This document shows, piece by piece, positions 18,110 to 27,564 of a DNA stretch of 64,000 nucleotides. The notes below the pieces were generated by a model. The model was given only the letters and a program-made list of their open reading frames with translations. It did no database searches and had not been told where the DNA came from. Location: assembly GCF_030818075.1 (NCBI RefSeq), contig NZ_JAUSZZ010000001.1, positions 806,001-870,000 on the forward strand, written 5' to 3'. The DNA comes from Microbacterium proteolyticum. GTDB lineage: Bacteria; Actinomycetota; Actinomycetes; Actinomycetales; Microbacteriaceae. Position 1 is the stretch's first letter. Every line of letters starts with the position of its first letter. Position numbers and translations under genes: made by a program.

Positions 18110-19096
18110 ATGGCCACGACGTCTCGTTTGCTCACCCTGTTGTCGCTCTTGCAGGCTCGGCGCGACTGGCCGGGATCGGTACTGGCGTCGCGGCTTGAGG
18201 TCAGCGATCGCACGGTGCGGCGCGATATCGACCGTCTGCGCGAGATGGGCTACCGCATCGGCTCGACGATGGGCCCCGACGGCGGCTACCGCCTCGAAGC
18301 GGGCAGCGACATGCCTCCGCTGCTGTTCGACGACGATCAGGCGCTCGCGGTCGCGATCGCGCTGCGTGCGGCCCCGGCGCTGGGGGCGGGCATCGGCGAG
18401 GCGGCGGTGCGCGCGCTCGCGACCATGCGGCAGGTGCTGCCGTCGCGGCTGCGGCATCGGCTCGACGCGGTCGAGGTGACGACGGTCGGGCGTGCGGGCG
18501 AGGCGCCAGCGCCGGTCGTTCCGCTCGACGTGCTGTTGTCGCTCGCCCAGGCGCTGCGCGACCGGGTGACGGTGCGCTTCGACTACCTACCGCGGGGCGA
18601 GGGAGACGCGCAGGCCCGTCGGGCGGAGCCGCATCACCTCGTCGCGTCGCAGGGCCGGTGGTACCTGCTCGGGTGGGACCTCGACCGGGAGGACTGGCGG
18701 TTGTACTCGGCGGATCGAGTGCGACCGCGGATGCCGTCGGGGGCGCCGTTCACGCCGCGGGTCGTGCCGGGCGGCGACGTCGACGCGTTCGTTTCGGCGC
18801 GATTCAAGGGGTCGGACGTGAACGAGTGGCCCTGCCGGGGGACGGTGTTGCTGCATGCGCCGGCTCGCGACGTGCTGCCCTTCGCGGGAGACGGTGTTGT
18901 CACAGCCGTCGACGACGACCGCTGCACACTTGAGGTGGGGTCGTGGTCGTGGGGTGCGCTCGCCGCATCGTTCGGGCGGTTCGAGGTGCCGATGGAGGTC
19001 TTAGGGCCGCCGGAGTTGGCGGAGGCGTTCGCGGTGCAGGCGGGGCGGTTCGCGGCGGCGGGCACTTCCGCGGCGGAGTCCCGGCGAGGAAGCTAG
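18110..19096 (+). CDS. HTH/WYL-domain transcriptional regulator (YafY/DeoR-like)
   Basis: A 328-residue protein starting at ATG 18110 (GTG 18101 in frame is possible). An N-terminal HTH_11 domain has the recognition helix region SDRTVRRDIDRLREMGY (about residues 31-47) followed by GGYRL. A central helical region leads to a WYL domain with ASQGRWYLLGWDLDREDWR (about 183-201). Such proteins sense small molecules or nucleotides. It is divergent from the VOC gene and 4 bases upstream of the DHFR-like gene, with which it is probably co-transcribed. WYL proteins are also found in defence islands, but the neighbours here look metabolic. Confidence 0.88.
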   Translation: MATTSRLLTLLSLLQARRDWPGSVLASRLEVSDRTVRRDIDRLREMGYRIGSTMGPDGGYRLEAGSDMPPLLFDDDQALAVAIALRAAPALGAGIGEAAVRALATMRQVLPSRLRHRLDAVEVTTVGRAGEAPAPVVPLDVLLSLAQALRDRVTVRFDYLPRGEGDAQARRAEPHHLVASQGRWYLLGWDLDREDWRLYSADRVRPRMPSGAPFTPRVVPGGDVDAFVSARFKGSDVNEWPCRGTVLLHAPARDVLPFAGDGVVTAVDDDRCTLEVGSWSWGALAASFGRFEVPMEVLGPPELAEAFAVQAGRFAAAGTSAAESRRGS

Positions 19097-19100
19097 CGAC

Positions 19101-19664
19101 ATGACCCAACCCCTCCGCTACGCCATCAACGTCACCCTCGACGGCTGCGTCCACCACGAGGCGGGCCTGCCGCCGGACGCCGAGTCCATGGCGTTCTGGA
19201 CCGACGAGCTGCGCCGCTCGGGCACCCTGCTCTACGGCCGCGTGACGTACGAGCTCATGCAGGGGGCGTGGCGTCGACCGGAGTCGGGGGAGTGGCCCGA
19301 GTGGATGGATGCCAGCGAGGTGGCGTTCTCGGAAGTGATGGATCCGATGCGGAAGGTCGTGGCATCCAGGTCTCTCGACGTTGTCGATTGGAATGCCGAG
19401 CTGATCCGCGGCGATGTGGTGGAGGCCGTTCGGGCGCTGAAGGAGCGTTCTGGCCGGGGGATCGCGCTGGGCGGTGTGCAGCTGCCGGCGGCGCTCGCCG
19501 CGCACGGGCTCATCGACGAGTACACATTCGTCGTGCACCCGGTGATCGCGGGGCGAGGGCCGCGGTTGCTGGATGGCATCCGGGATCAGATGACGCTCGA
19601 GCTGGTGGAGCAGCGGTCGTTCGGGTCGGGTGCGTCGATGCGGAGGTACCGTCCCGTCCGCTGA
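19101..19664 (+). CDS. Dihydrofolate reductase-like (RibD C-terminal domain) protein
   Basis: A 187-residue protein with the RibD-C/DHFR-like layout. The N-terminal strand YAINVTLDGCVHHEAG is followed by LLYGRVTYELM and the nucleotide-binding stretch GIALGGVQLPAALAAHGLID. FVVHPVIAGRGPRLLDG follows. This branch is usually annotated dihydrofolate reductase family protein and uses NADPH. The physiological substrate is not known and it is not the housekeeping folA. Four bases separate it from the WYL regulator. Confidence 0.85.
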   Translation: MTQPLRYAINVTLDGCVHHEAGLPPDAESMAFWTDELRRSGTLLYGRVTYELMQGAWRRPESGEWPEWMDASEVAFSEVMDPMRKVVASRSLDVVDWNAELIRGDVVEAVRALKERSGRGIALGGVQLPAALAAHGLIDEYTFVVHPVIAGRGPRLLDGIRDQMTLELVEQRSFGSGASMRRYRPVR

Positions 19665-19665
19665 G

Positions 19666-19881
19666 ATGCACCCGCTCGACCGCGGGACCCCACACGCCGC
19701 CGGCCGACCCGGGGCCGGCGGGGATGCGCGGCCGGAGCGGATTGAGACCGCCGCCGCCGCCGGCGCGGATGCGCGGCCGGAGGGGATCGAGATCGACCGC
19801 CGCCGGCTGTCGGTCGCGGCGCTCGAGTCGGCGGGCCCGCCGAGCGCGCTCGCCGAGTCGCAGGATGCCGACGCCCGCTGA
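19666..19881 (+). CDS. Possible small Ala/Arg-rich protein, doubtful
   Basis: A 71-codon frame from ATG 19666, two bases after the preceding stop. It contains an imperfect duplication (GDARPERIET and ADARPEGIEI), reflecting a DNA repeat around GATGCGCGGCCGGAG. There is no clear ribosome binding site and no recognisable domain. The region 19665-20017 otherwise holds only the leader of the next gene. It may be non-coding repeat DNA. Confidence 0.25.
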   Translation: MHPLDRGTPHAAGRPGAGGDARPERIETAAAAGADARPEGIEIDRRRLSVAALESAGPPSALAESQDADAR

Positions 19882-20017
19882 AGCCTGAGTGCGCCTGGGG
19901 CGTCAGGTATGAATCCGCTGAGCGCTTCGTAGACTGATCGCGGCTCGCCCGTCTCCGGGGAGCATTTCTACTCTGGTCACGGCTTTCGACGTGACCCTTT
20001 CCGTGGGGGAAAACATC

Positions 20018-21103
20018 TTGACCGATTCAACAACTCCGACCGCACCCGCAGGCTGGTTCCCCGCGGGCGTCGATGGGCAGGAGCGCTACTGGGACGGCGC
20101 CGAGTGGACCGACCAGGTTCGCCCCGTTGTGACCGATCCCGCTCACACGGGTCACGAGGTCGTGCCGCAGACAGCGCCCGCATCCGAGAAGAAGGCGCGC
20201 AACGTGCTCGGAATCGTGGCGCTCGCGGTGGCCGCCGTCGGATTCATCTTCGCCTGCATTCCCGGTGCGCTGATCGTCGGGTGGATTCTGCTCCCGATCA
20301 GCTTCATCCTCGGCATCGTCGCCCTCTTCCAGAAAGATAAGCCCAAGTGGCAGGGCGTGACCGCGATCATCGTTTCGGTCGTGGGGACGATCGTCGGGGC
20401 GGCCGTGTTCATCGCGGTCGTGGCCGGTGCGTTCAGCGACGCGGTGGACAGCACCGTGACCGGGGAGATCGGCAGCTCCGACGTGGTCGAGGAGGGGTCG
20501 ACCGGCGAGGCGCCGAGCACCGCGCAGGAGCCGGCCGCGGCCGCCCAGGACCTGGTGGTGGGGGAGACCGCCTTCGGCATGGACACCGAGAGCGGTGTGG
20601 GGTGGTACGCCGTGCAGCTCACCAACCCCAACGAGGACTACGTGTACGGCAATGCCGGTATCGATGTGGAGGCTTACGACGCGAACGGCGTGCTGATCGA
20701 CACCGGCACCGACTACAGCACGATCCTGACGGGCACCTCGTGGTACGTCGGGACGTTCTTCAACGTGGGATCGGCGCAGATCGACCGCATCGAGGTGCGC
20801 GGACCGACCTCCGACGCGGCCACGTATTCACCGACCTATGAGACGGGAACCTTCACCGTGGGCGAGGTGACGACGGGCTCCGAATTCGACTGGCTGACCG
20901 TGAACGGCACCCTCACCAGCAAGTTCTCCGAAGACCAGGACATGGTTCGCGTCGACCTCCTCGCCCGCGACGGCGGCGGGAAGATCGTCGGTGTCAACTT
21001 CACCTACACGGATCGGGTGCCCGCGGGCGGCACGGTCGCGTGGAACGTTCCGTTGTGGAGCGTGCCGCTGGACAGCACGGTCGAGGCCTACCCTCACCTC
21101 TGA
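20018..21103 (+). CDS. DUF2510-containing membrane protein with C-terminal Ig-like domain
   Basis: A 361-residue protein. I take TTG 20018 as start because GTGGGGGAA precedes it and the upstream GTG at 19991 adds nothing conserved. Residues about 9-35 (PAGWFPAGVDGQERYWDGAE) are a DUF2510 motif. Two or three membrane helices (about 60-150) follow, then an acidic Ala/Glu linker and an extracellular beta domain (about 175-360) resembling DUF4352/telomeric-repeat-like Ig folds. It is a cell-envelope protein of unknown role, common in actinobacteria. It is followed by a strong terminator hairpin. Confidence 0.8.
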   Translation: MTDSTTPTAPAGWFPAGVDGQERYWDGAEWTDQVRPVVTDPAHTGHEVVPQTAPASEKKARNVLGIVALAVAAVGFIFACIPGALIVGWILLPISFILGIVALFQKDKPKWQGVTAIIVSVVGTIVGAAVFIAVVAGAFSDAVDSTVTGEIGSSDVVEEGSTGEAPSTAQEPAAAAQDLVVGETAFGMDTESGVGWYAVQLTNPNEDYVYGNAGIDVEAYDANGVLIDTGTDYSTILTGTSWYVGTFFNVGSAQIDRIEVRGPTSDAATYSPTYETGTFTVGEVTTGSEFDWLTVNGTLTSKFSEDQDMVRVDLLARDGGGKIVGVNFTYTDRVPAGGTVAWNVPLWSVPLDSTVEAYPHL

Positions 21104-21118
21104 CGCCGGGCAATGAGA

Positions 21119-21153
21119 CGAGGGCCACGGGGGACGATCCTCCGTGGCCCTCG
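21119..21153 (+). terminator. Strong hairpin after the DUF2510 gene
   Basis: CGAGGGCCACGG pairs perfectly with CCGTGGCCCTCG. Extra G-C and G-T pairs extend the stem to 15 bp around the loop ACGAT. No T tract follows, as is usual in high-GC actinobacteria. It lies 16 bases after the stop codon and before a convergent gene, so it may serve both. Confidence 0.7.
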
Positions 21154-21228
21154 GTCGCACATCGACCGTGTGAGGGGGAACTCGCGGTCCGCGGTCAGGC
21201 GGACCGCCGCCCCGGCCCTCTCTCCGCG

Positions 21229-22305
21229 TCAGCCCTGCAGCACGGGGTAGTCGGTGTAGCCGCGCTCGCCGCCGCCGTAGACCGTGGCCTGGTCGACCTC
21301 GTTCTCGTCGGCGCCCTGCTCCCAGCGCGCGACGAGGTCGGGGTTGGCGATGGCCGGGCGGCCCACGGCAACCAGGTCGGCGATGCCGTCGGCGACCGCC
21401 GACACGGCCTCGTCGCGGGTGGTGACCGCCGAGAAGCCGGAATTCACGATGAACGTGCCGCCGAAGGCGCGGCGGAGGTCCTGGATCAGGTCGCCGGCGG
21501 GGTCGGCGTGCAGCACGCTCAGGTACGCCAGGCCCAGGGGCGCGAGGCCGGCGATGAGGGCTTCGTAGGTGGCGCGGGTCTCGGCGTCGTCCTTCTCCCA
21601 CACGTCCTGGATGTTGTGGGCGGGCGAGATCCGGATGCCGACGCGGTCGGCGCCGACCTCGGCCACGACGGCCTGGGCGACCTCGATGACGAAGCGGGCG
21701 CGGGCCTCGGGCGATCCGCCGTAGGCGTCGGTGCGCTGGTTGGAGGCGGGGGAGAGGAACTCGTGCAGCAGGTAGCCGTTGGCCGCGTGCAGCTCGACGC
21801 CGTCGATGCCGGCATCCACTGCCTTGCGGGCGGCGGCGACGAACTCGTCGCGCACGGTCGCGAGCTCCGCGGTCTCGAGGGCGTGGGGCGTGGCGTAGGG
21901 CACCTTCGAGCCGTCGGCGAGGCGCACATCGCCGTCGATCGCGATCGCCGAGGGGGCGACGATGCGGTCGGTGCCGGTGATGGCGGGGTGCGTGACGCGT
22001 CCGCCGTTCATGAGCTGCATGAAGACGATGCCGCCCTCGGCGTGCACGGCATCCGCCACCTTCGCCCACCCGGCGGCCTGCGCGTCGGTGACGATGCCCG
22101 GCTGACCCGGGTACGCCTTCGACTCGTCGCTGGGGTAGACGCCCTCGGTGACGAGCAGGCCGATGCCCGCGCGCTGCGCGTAGTAGGTCGCCACGAGGTG
22201 TCCGGGAACGCCGTCGGCGCCGGCGCGCAGGCGGGTCATCGGGGCGAGCGACACACGGTTACGGACGTCGACGGCGCCGACGGTGGTGGGGCTGAACAGG
22301 CTCAC
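21229..22305 (-). CDS. Old Yellow Enzyme family alkene reductase (NADH:flavin oxidoreductase)
   Basis: A 358-residue FMN enzyme. GTG 22305 follows AAAGGA and is preferred to the longer frame. The TIM barrel shows VRNRVSLAPMTRLRA, VDAGIDGVELHAANGYLLHE (active-site His/Asn pair) and NQRTDAYGG. The C-terminal phosphate-binding part is GGTFIVNSGF and DLVAVGRPAIANP. It reduces activated alkenes (enones, nitro compounds, maleimides) with NAD(P)H. A fragment of a close paralogue is at 17285-17556. Confidence 0.92.
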   Translation of the reverse strand: MSLFSPTTVGAVDVRNRVSLAPMTRLRAGADGVPGHLVATYYAQRAGIGLLVTEGVYPSDESKAYPGQPGIVTDAQAAGWAKVADAVHAEGGIVFMQLMNGGRVTHPAITGTDRIVAPSAIAIDGDVRLADGSKVPYATPHALETAELATVRDEFVAAARKAVDAGIDGVELHAANGYLLHEFLSPASNQRTDAYGGSPEARARFVIEVAQAVVAEVGADRVGIRISPAHNIQDVWEKDDAETRATYEALIAGLAPLGLAYLSVLHADPAGDLIQDLRRAFGGTFIVNSGFSAVTTRDEAVSAVADGIADLVAVGRPAIANPDLVARWEQGADENEVDQATVYGGGERGYTDYPVLQG

Positions 22306-22405
22306 GAGAGTCCTTTCACGGGGGAACAGGGCCACGGCATCCCAACGAGGGGAGGCGGCTGCCTATTCCACCGGGGCGATCTGACGCGGCCGGGAGGCTT
22401 GACGC

Positions 22406-22570
22406 GCGAGCGAGATCGACGATGTACGGGCGCAGTGGGCCGTCGAGATGGGACTGATCCGCATCGGCGAGGCCGTCGCGAAGATCCCCGCGCCCGTTCG
22501 CGAGTGTTTCGACGGTCAGCCGTGGCGGCAGATCATCGACATGCGGAATCTCGCCGCGCATCCGGGGTTA
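22406..22570 (+). pseudogene. Remnant of a HepT-like (DUF86) toxin gene
   Basis: The plus frame reads MGLIRIGEAVAKIPAPV and then PWRQIIDMRNLAAHPG. This matches the IGEAv...p...pW..ii.mRn.laH core of HepT/DUF86 proteins (RX4-6HXY RNase family). There is no N-terminal domain, with stops at 22382 and 22400. The reading leaves the family right after NLAAH, where the conserved Tyr is missing. No MntA-type nucleotidyltransferase partner is nearby. It is probably a relic of a toxin-antitoxin pair. Confidence 0.65.
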
Positions 22571-22769
22571 TCGGGGGCGATATACCTCCCCCCCCCCGGC
22601 CAGCTCGTCAGGGGAGGACGAGCACGGCGCCCGGGTCGCACGGAGAATACATATGAGGCGTCCATCGGGTGTGCCGCGTCAATCAGGTCGAGCAGTGCCG
22701 AAGACGGGGAATCGAGCGGCCCAAAAAGCAAAATGGGGTAACAGCGTGCCGCGCCCCCACGGGAGAAAA

Positions 22770-22799
22770 GAGCGGATGCCAGCCCCCTGGCATCCGCTC
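22770..22799 (-). terminator. Rho-independent terminator of the GH32 gene
   Basis: GAGCGGATGCCAG-CCCC-CTGGCATCCGCTC is a perfect 13-bp stem with a 4-base loop. On the minus strand it is followed by CTTTTCTCCC, a short T-rich run. It lies 12 bases beyond the GH32 stop, in the right place to end that transcript. The stem contains the GGATGCC/GGCATCC heptamer that is common in this genome. Confidence 0.85.
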
Positions 22800-22811
22800 C
22801 CGCGCCCTCCC

Positions 22812-25800
22812 TTATGGGCGCCGCACCTCCACCGTCAGCGGCTTGCTCGTCGTCGTGCCGACGGCGTTGGTGAACTCGACGCGGTACGTGTGCGTCCCGA
22901 CACTCGCCCCGGTGACCGGGGTCCGGGCCGTCTGCGCGAACGGGGTGCGCGGGGTCAGCGCGCCCTCGGCGATGACCGTCTCTCCCTCCAGGAAACCGGT
23001 AGCTGGTCGCGTTCGTTCCCGAGCGCAGGGTGGCGGTCAGGGTGAAGGCGCCGTCGCCGTCGCGATTGTCGTGCGTGAGCACGGGAGTGGCAGGCAGTGC
23101 CTTGGTGACCTTGACCGTCGTGCTCGTCGTCGCGGTCACGCCCTTCGAGTTGGCCAGTTCGCCGGTGTAGACGTACGTGCCGTTCTTCTTGCCCGACACC
23201 TCGACCTTCGCGGACTGGGGGGCCGTACCTCGGTACTCCAGCGGGACGGTCGCGATGAGCGTCCCGTTCTCGTACAGGCGGAACACCGTGGCGTTCTCTC
23301 CCTTGAGCAGCGTCATCTTCACCGCGTAATCACCGTCGGCGAACAGGTTGTCGTGCCACAGCTTCGCCTTGCCCGGCTTGGCTTTCGCGCCGTCGGGCAC
23401 GGTCACGGGCGCGGACCATTCCGACTTCGCCGACTCTCCGGCGCTGTTCACCGCGGTCACCGCGAATCGCGCCGTCGTGCCGGGCTTCAGGCCGGTGACG
23501 GATGCCGTGAGCGAGGTGGTCGTCGCCACCGCGGCATCCACCCCCTCTTGATAGACGCGGTACTCCGTGACGGGAGACCCGCCGTCGCCGGCCGGAGCCG
23601 TCCACGAGACCGTGGCGCCACCGGTCTGCGGGGTGGCGGTCACGGCGGTGGGGGCGCCCGGTGCCTCGACGTTCTTCCACATCGTGGGGATGAGGGGAGT
23701 GACGCTGATCCGCTCGATCACGGCTGTCCCGCCCTCGGACCACGCGCTGATGCGGTCGGCCTCGGCGTTCGGGAACACCTGGTCGGTGATCGTGGTGCGC
23801 CCGCCCGCCGCGAACAGCTCCACCGACGCGCGATCGAGGTACGCCTCGACGGTGACCGTGCCGTCGGCGAGGGCGACCGGTGCGTCTTCGACCGAGGCGA
23901 AGGCCGGGTGGAAGTCGACGTTGCCCGAGTCGCGCCGGTCGACGAAGACGCGTCCGCTGGTGGTGTCGTAGCCGATGCGGGTGCCCGACGTGTCGTCGCC
24001 GAAGACGGTGATGCCCGCCTGCGCCGCGTCGCCGGGACGCAGGGTGAGGTCGACCTTCACGACATCACCGCTCAGCTGCAGATCCGTCGGGCCGTCGACC
24101 GCCACATTCGTGCGGGTCTGCGCATTCGTGGCATCCAGTTGCCCGTCGATCTGGGGAACGACCTTCTGCGTGAGGCGGGGACCCTCGGCGGTCGCGGTGA
24201 GCGCGACCTCGCGGGGCAGAGCCATCGAACTGCGCCAGGGGGAGGTGGGGATGTCGTTGGCGTAGTCCCAGTTGTTCATCCACCCCTGCATGACGCGGGA
24301 ATCGGTGTCGGGGGTGCCGGAGTACGTCACGGTGGCGTAGTAGTCGCGGCCCCAGTCGAGCCAGTCGTAGCTCTCGAGCCGGGTGGGCGCGGCCTGGTCG
24401 GCGAACATCACCTGGTCGAGCAGGATGTGTCCCCACCCGAAGCGGTTGTTGTCGATGACCCGGATGCTGGCCTGTCGGCCCGTGAACTCGGCGACGTTCC
24501 AGCTCGCCCAGTCGAGGTTCTCGCTGTTCGCCCCGGTCGCGGTCCGCACGATCTCTCCGTCAACGACGAGGTTGACGCTCGTCTCATCGCTGCGCACCTG
24601 GGCGGGCGTATCGCCGACCACGACGTGGTCGAAGGTGAGATGCCCCCAGCCGCCCGTGGCCTCGTCGCGGATGCGGATCTGCGCCTGCTTCCCCGCGAAT
24701 TCCGCGGCATCCCACGACACCCAGTTCAGGGCACCGGCCTCGGGCCCGGTCTGTGAACGGACCACCTGCCCGTCGACGACGAGCTCGGCCTGCAGGGTGC
24801 CGTCGGTGCGCTTGCCGCCACCGATGAGGAACGACACGTAGTCGCCATTCAGCTCGAACGCGGGAGACAGCATCTCGCCGGTGTTGTCGTCGCCGCGCGG
24901 CCCGCCCTCCCAGGTGTTGATGCGCTTGGCGCCCAGGTAGTAGTCGCCGCCGGCGGTGGAGGGGTTGCGCGCCGGGTCGGTGGCGAAGTCGCCGGTCAGC
25001 TGCCACCCGCTATCGGCCAGGGTCTGGCCGTCAGGGAGCTCGAAGTCGAACACCGTCGTGCCCGCGGGCGGGTCGTTCGTCAGCTGGGTGCCGTCGACGT
25101 GCGGATGCCGTCCGCCGCCGACCAGGAGGTTGATGTACGGGTCGGACACGGTGAACGTCGGCGACTCCAGCGTGCCGACCGGCCAGTCGCCGTCGTGGAA
25201 GCCGTTGACGAGACCCGGTCCGACGAAGCCGGTCACCGCGCTCTGGCCCTCGAGGGCGCCGGATGCCGGGGTGAGACCCCACGGTCCGTCCTTCCAGTTG
25301 CCGGGTTCGTTGCCGACCGTCCAGCCGTCGAAGGTGCCGTCGTCGAAGCCCGCGGACACCTCGCCCGCCGGGACGTCCTGCGCACCCTGCGTGCTCTCGC
25401 TGGTGAAGGTGGTGCCGTCGAATTCGCCGACGAAGTACTGGCCGCCGCTGCCGCCCCCGACGGCACCCGGGTTGAGGTTGACGACCATGACCCACTTGGT
25501 GTTGTTCGGGTCGCCGTCGACGGGCAGCTCGAACAGGTCGGGGCACTCCCAGATGCCGCCGGTGGAGTTGGCGGGGCCGAAGTCGGAGAGGTAATCCCAG
25601 TCCTTCAGGTTGGTGCTCTTGTAGAGCACGACCTTGTGATCCAGCGCCTCGACCGCGGCCATCACCCAGTACGCGCCGCCGGGGCCGTCGTACCAGAACA
25701 CCTTGGGGTCGCGGAAGTTCGCCGAGCCGCGGTCGAGCACCGGATTCTGCTCGTACTTCGTCCACGTGTAGCCGTCATCGAGGCTGTAGGCGAGCGACTG

Positions 25801-26337
25801 CGCCTGGAGTCCTGCGTGCGTCGGGTGGGCCGCTTCGTAGGCGCTCGTGTAGACGGCGATGAGCGGTGGGTTCGTGCCGTCGCCGAACCCGGAGGTGTTG
25901 TTCTCGTCGACCACGACGGAGCCCGAGAAGATGCTCTCGATCGCTTGGCCCTGCTCGTTGAGCGTCTGCGGGATGGCCAGGGGCTGCTCGGTCCACGTGA
26001 GCAGATCGGTGCTGGTGGCGTGCCCCCAGCTCATGTTCCCCCACCGGTCGCCGTAGGGGTTGTGCTGGAAATACAGGTGATAGACGCCCTTGTGGAAGAC
26101 CATCCCATTGGGGTCGTTCATCCAGTTCTTCTCGGGCGAGAAATGCACCTGGGGACGGTATTGCTCGTCGCCGAGTCCAACGGATGCCGCGGACGTGGAT
26201 GCCGCGGACTGCCGCACCGCGGGGAGGGGATCGGCGTGGGCGGGGGCGATCGCGACGACCCCGAGGGACGTCGTCACCGCCACGGTGGTTACGGCGGCGA
26301 GGGTTCTGAATCGGTTTCCGGTCGGGCAGATGTTCAC
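22812..26337 (-). CDS. Secreted GH32 fructan hydrolase with inserted modules, Fn3 and C-terminal Ig-like repeats (one frameshift)
   Basis: GTG 26337 follows AAAGGAGCGC. A signal peptide (about residues 1-36) precedes the GH32 five-bladed propeller. WMNDPNG (72-78) carries the nucleophile Asp, FRDPKVFW (about 208) the stabiliser and ECPDLFEL (about 264) the acid/base Glu. Residues about 310-660 are an insertion with two to three similar beta modules (INLLVGGG, SFLIGGGK, GWGHLTFDHV, GWGHILLDQV). The propeller then resumes with DWGRDYYATVTYSG and the C-terminal sandwich. An Fn3 domain (about 890-980) and Ig-like repeats end the chain. The frame breaks at 22993-22995, where one extra A turns YRFLEGE into YRFPGG. 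The true stop is 22812-22814. It probably degrades levan or inulin outside the cell. Confidence 0.88.
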
Positions 26338-26433
26338 ACGCGCTCCTTTGTGCGTGCCGCCGTGAGGCAGCGGCTGACATCGGTGTCAGCTCGTTTCGCA
26401 CAGACGCTAAGCGGTGCCGAACGGGCTCGTCAA

Positions 26434-26454
26434 ATGGTTAACCGAATTAACCAT
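26434..26454. promoter_or_regulatory. Candidate operator upstream of the GH32 gene
   Basis: ATGGTTAA-CCGAA-TTAACCAT has perfect 8-bp arms, and another TTAACC follows at 26457-26462. It is AT-rich in GC-rich surroundings and lies about 97-117 bases upstream of the GH32 start. It is a plausible site for a sugar-responsive repressor. The regulator is not obvious in the window. Confidence 0.6.
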
Positions 26455-26547
26455 TGTTAACCAGAGAAAAGGCGACCGAGACGGTGCCGTGAGGTGCCGC
26501 CACCGTTCGCGGCGGGCGCCTCCCGGCGCTCCGGCCGGGGCGCGTGT

Positions 26548-26626
26548 TGAGCGGAGGACCGGGGGCGAGCGGAGGACGGATGCCGCGCACGCGTCCTCCG
26601 TCTGTCACATGTCCTCCGCTGATCAC
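26548..26626. repeat. Dispersed inverted repeat, family B (AGCGGAGGA), copy 1
   Basis: TGAGCGGAGGAC near 26548 is mirrored by GTCCTCCGCTGATCA ending at 26625, with inner copies of GCGGAGGAC and GTCCTCCG between. Degenerate further pieces run to about 26720. It is related to the copies at 28750, 28963 and 56538. The wider gap 26338-26811 has no gene; besides this repeat it holds the GH32 promoter and the pdxH leader. Confidence 0.65.
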
Positions 26627-26811
26627 GGACCCGGGCGTGCGATCCCCTGGTCGCGGCCCCGGGCGTCCATTCCTCCGCTGCGCACGGCCCCGGGCGCGCG
26701 ATCCTCCGCGCACGGGTACCGAAACCCCGCGCACGGGAACTCCGCGCGACCACCGTGAGCCCCCGCCGCCGTACGATGGGGCCTCCCGCACCCGCCTTGG
26801 AGGACCGCTCG

Positions 26812-27453
26812 ATGACCGAGAACCCCCTCGCCCACCGCGTCGATTACACGCTCGACGAGCTCGACGACGCCGCGCTCACGGCATCCCCTCTCGCTCTTCT
26901 GCGGCGCTGGCTGCAGGATGCCGCAGACCTCCCGGAGCCGAACGCGATGGTCGTCTCGACGGTGGATGCCGCGGGCGCGCCGACCTCGCGCACGGTGCTG
27001 CTGCGCGGGATCGACGACGACGGCGCGTTGTGGTTCTTCACGAACCGCGAGTCGCGGAAGGGGCGGGCGCTGGCCGGGAACCCGGCGGTGTCGATCCTGT
27101 TCCCCTGGTATGGGCTGCAGCGGCAGGTGATCGTGCTCGGCACGGCGACGCCCCTGCCGGCGGAGCGGGATGACGCCTACTTCGCGTCGCGGCCGCGCGG
27201 TTCGCAGCTGTCGGCGTGGGCGAGCCATCAGTCGGAGCCCGTTGCATCCCGTGCTCTTCTCGAGGAGCAGATGGCGGCGGTGTCGCAGCGGTTCGGGGAC
27301 GACGAGGCCGTGCCGCGGCCGCCGCACTGGGGCGGGTACCGCGTGGAGCCGCGCGAGATCGAGTTCTGGCAGGGGCGGCCGTCGCGGCTGCACGACCGGA
27401 TCGTGTTCCTCCGCGACGGCGACGGGTGGACGGGGATGCGGCGGCAACCGTGA
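26812..27453 (+). CDS. pdxH: Pyridoxamine 5'-phosphate oxidase
   Basis: A 213-residue FMN-dependent enzyme. ATG 26812 follows TTGGAGGA; the in-frame GTG further upstream is not needed. Conserved parts are AMVVSTVDAAGAPTSRTVLL, GLWFFTN-like ALWFFTNRESRKG, ASRPRGSQLSAWASHQSEP and the C-terminal PPHWGGYRVEPREIEFWQGR with RLHDR. It converts pyridoxamine or pyridoxine phosphate to pyridoxal phosphate in the cytoplasm. It is a single gene with no operon partner. Confidence 0.95.
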   Translation: MTENPLAHRVDYTLDELDDAALTASPLALLRRWLQDAADLPEPNAMVVSTVDAAGAPTSRTVLLRGIDDDGALWFFTNRESRKGRALAGNPAVSILFPWYGLQRQVIVLGTATPLPAERDDAYFASRPRGSQLSAWASHQSEPVASRALLEEQMAAVSQRFGDDEAVPRPPHWGGYRVEPREIEFWQGRPSRLHDRIVFLRDGDGWTGMRRQP

Positions 27454-27564
27454 GGCGCGTCCGTGTCGGCGCAAGAGGAGACGGCGAAAAACGCCCCGCG
27501 CCGTAGATTCGTGGCATCCGCTCCCGCGGAATGACCACGCGCGATTCCCCTGTGAGGCGAAACC

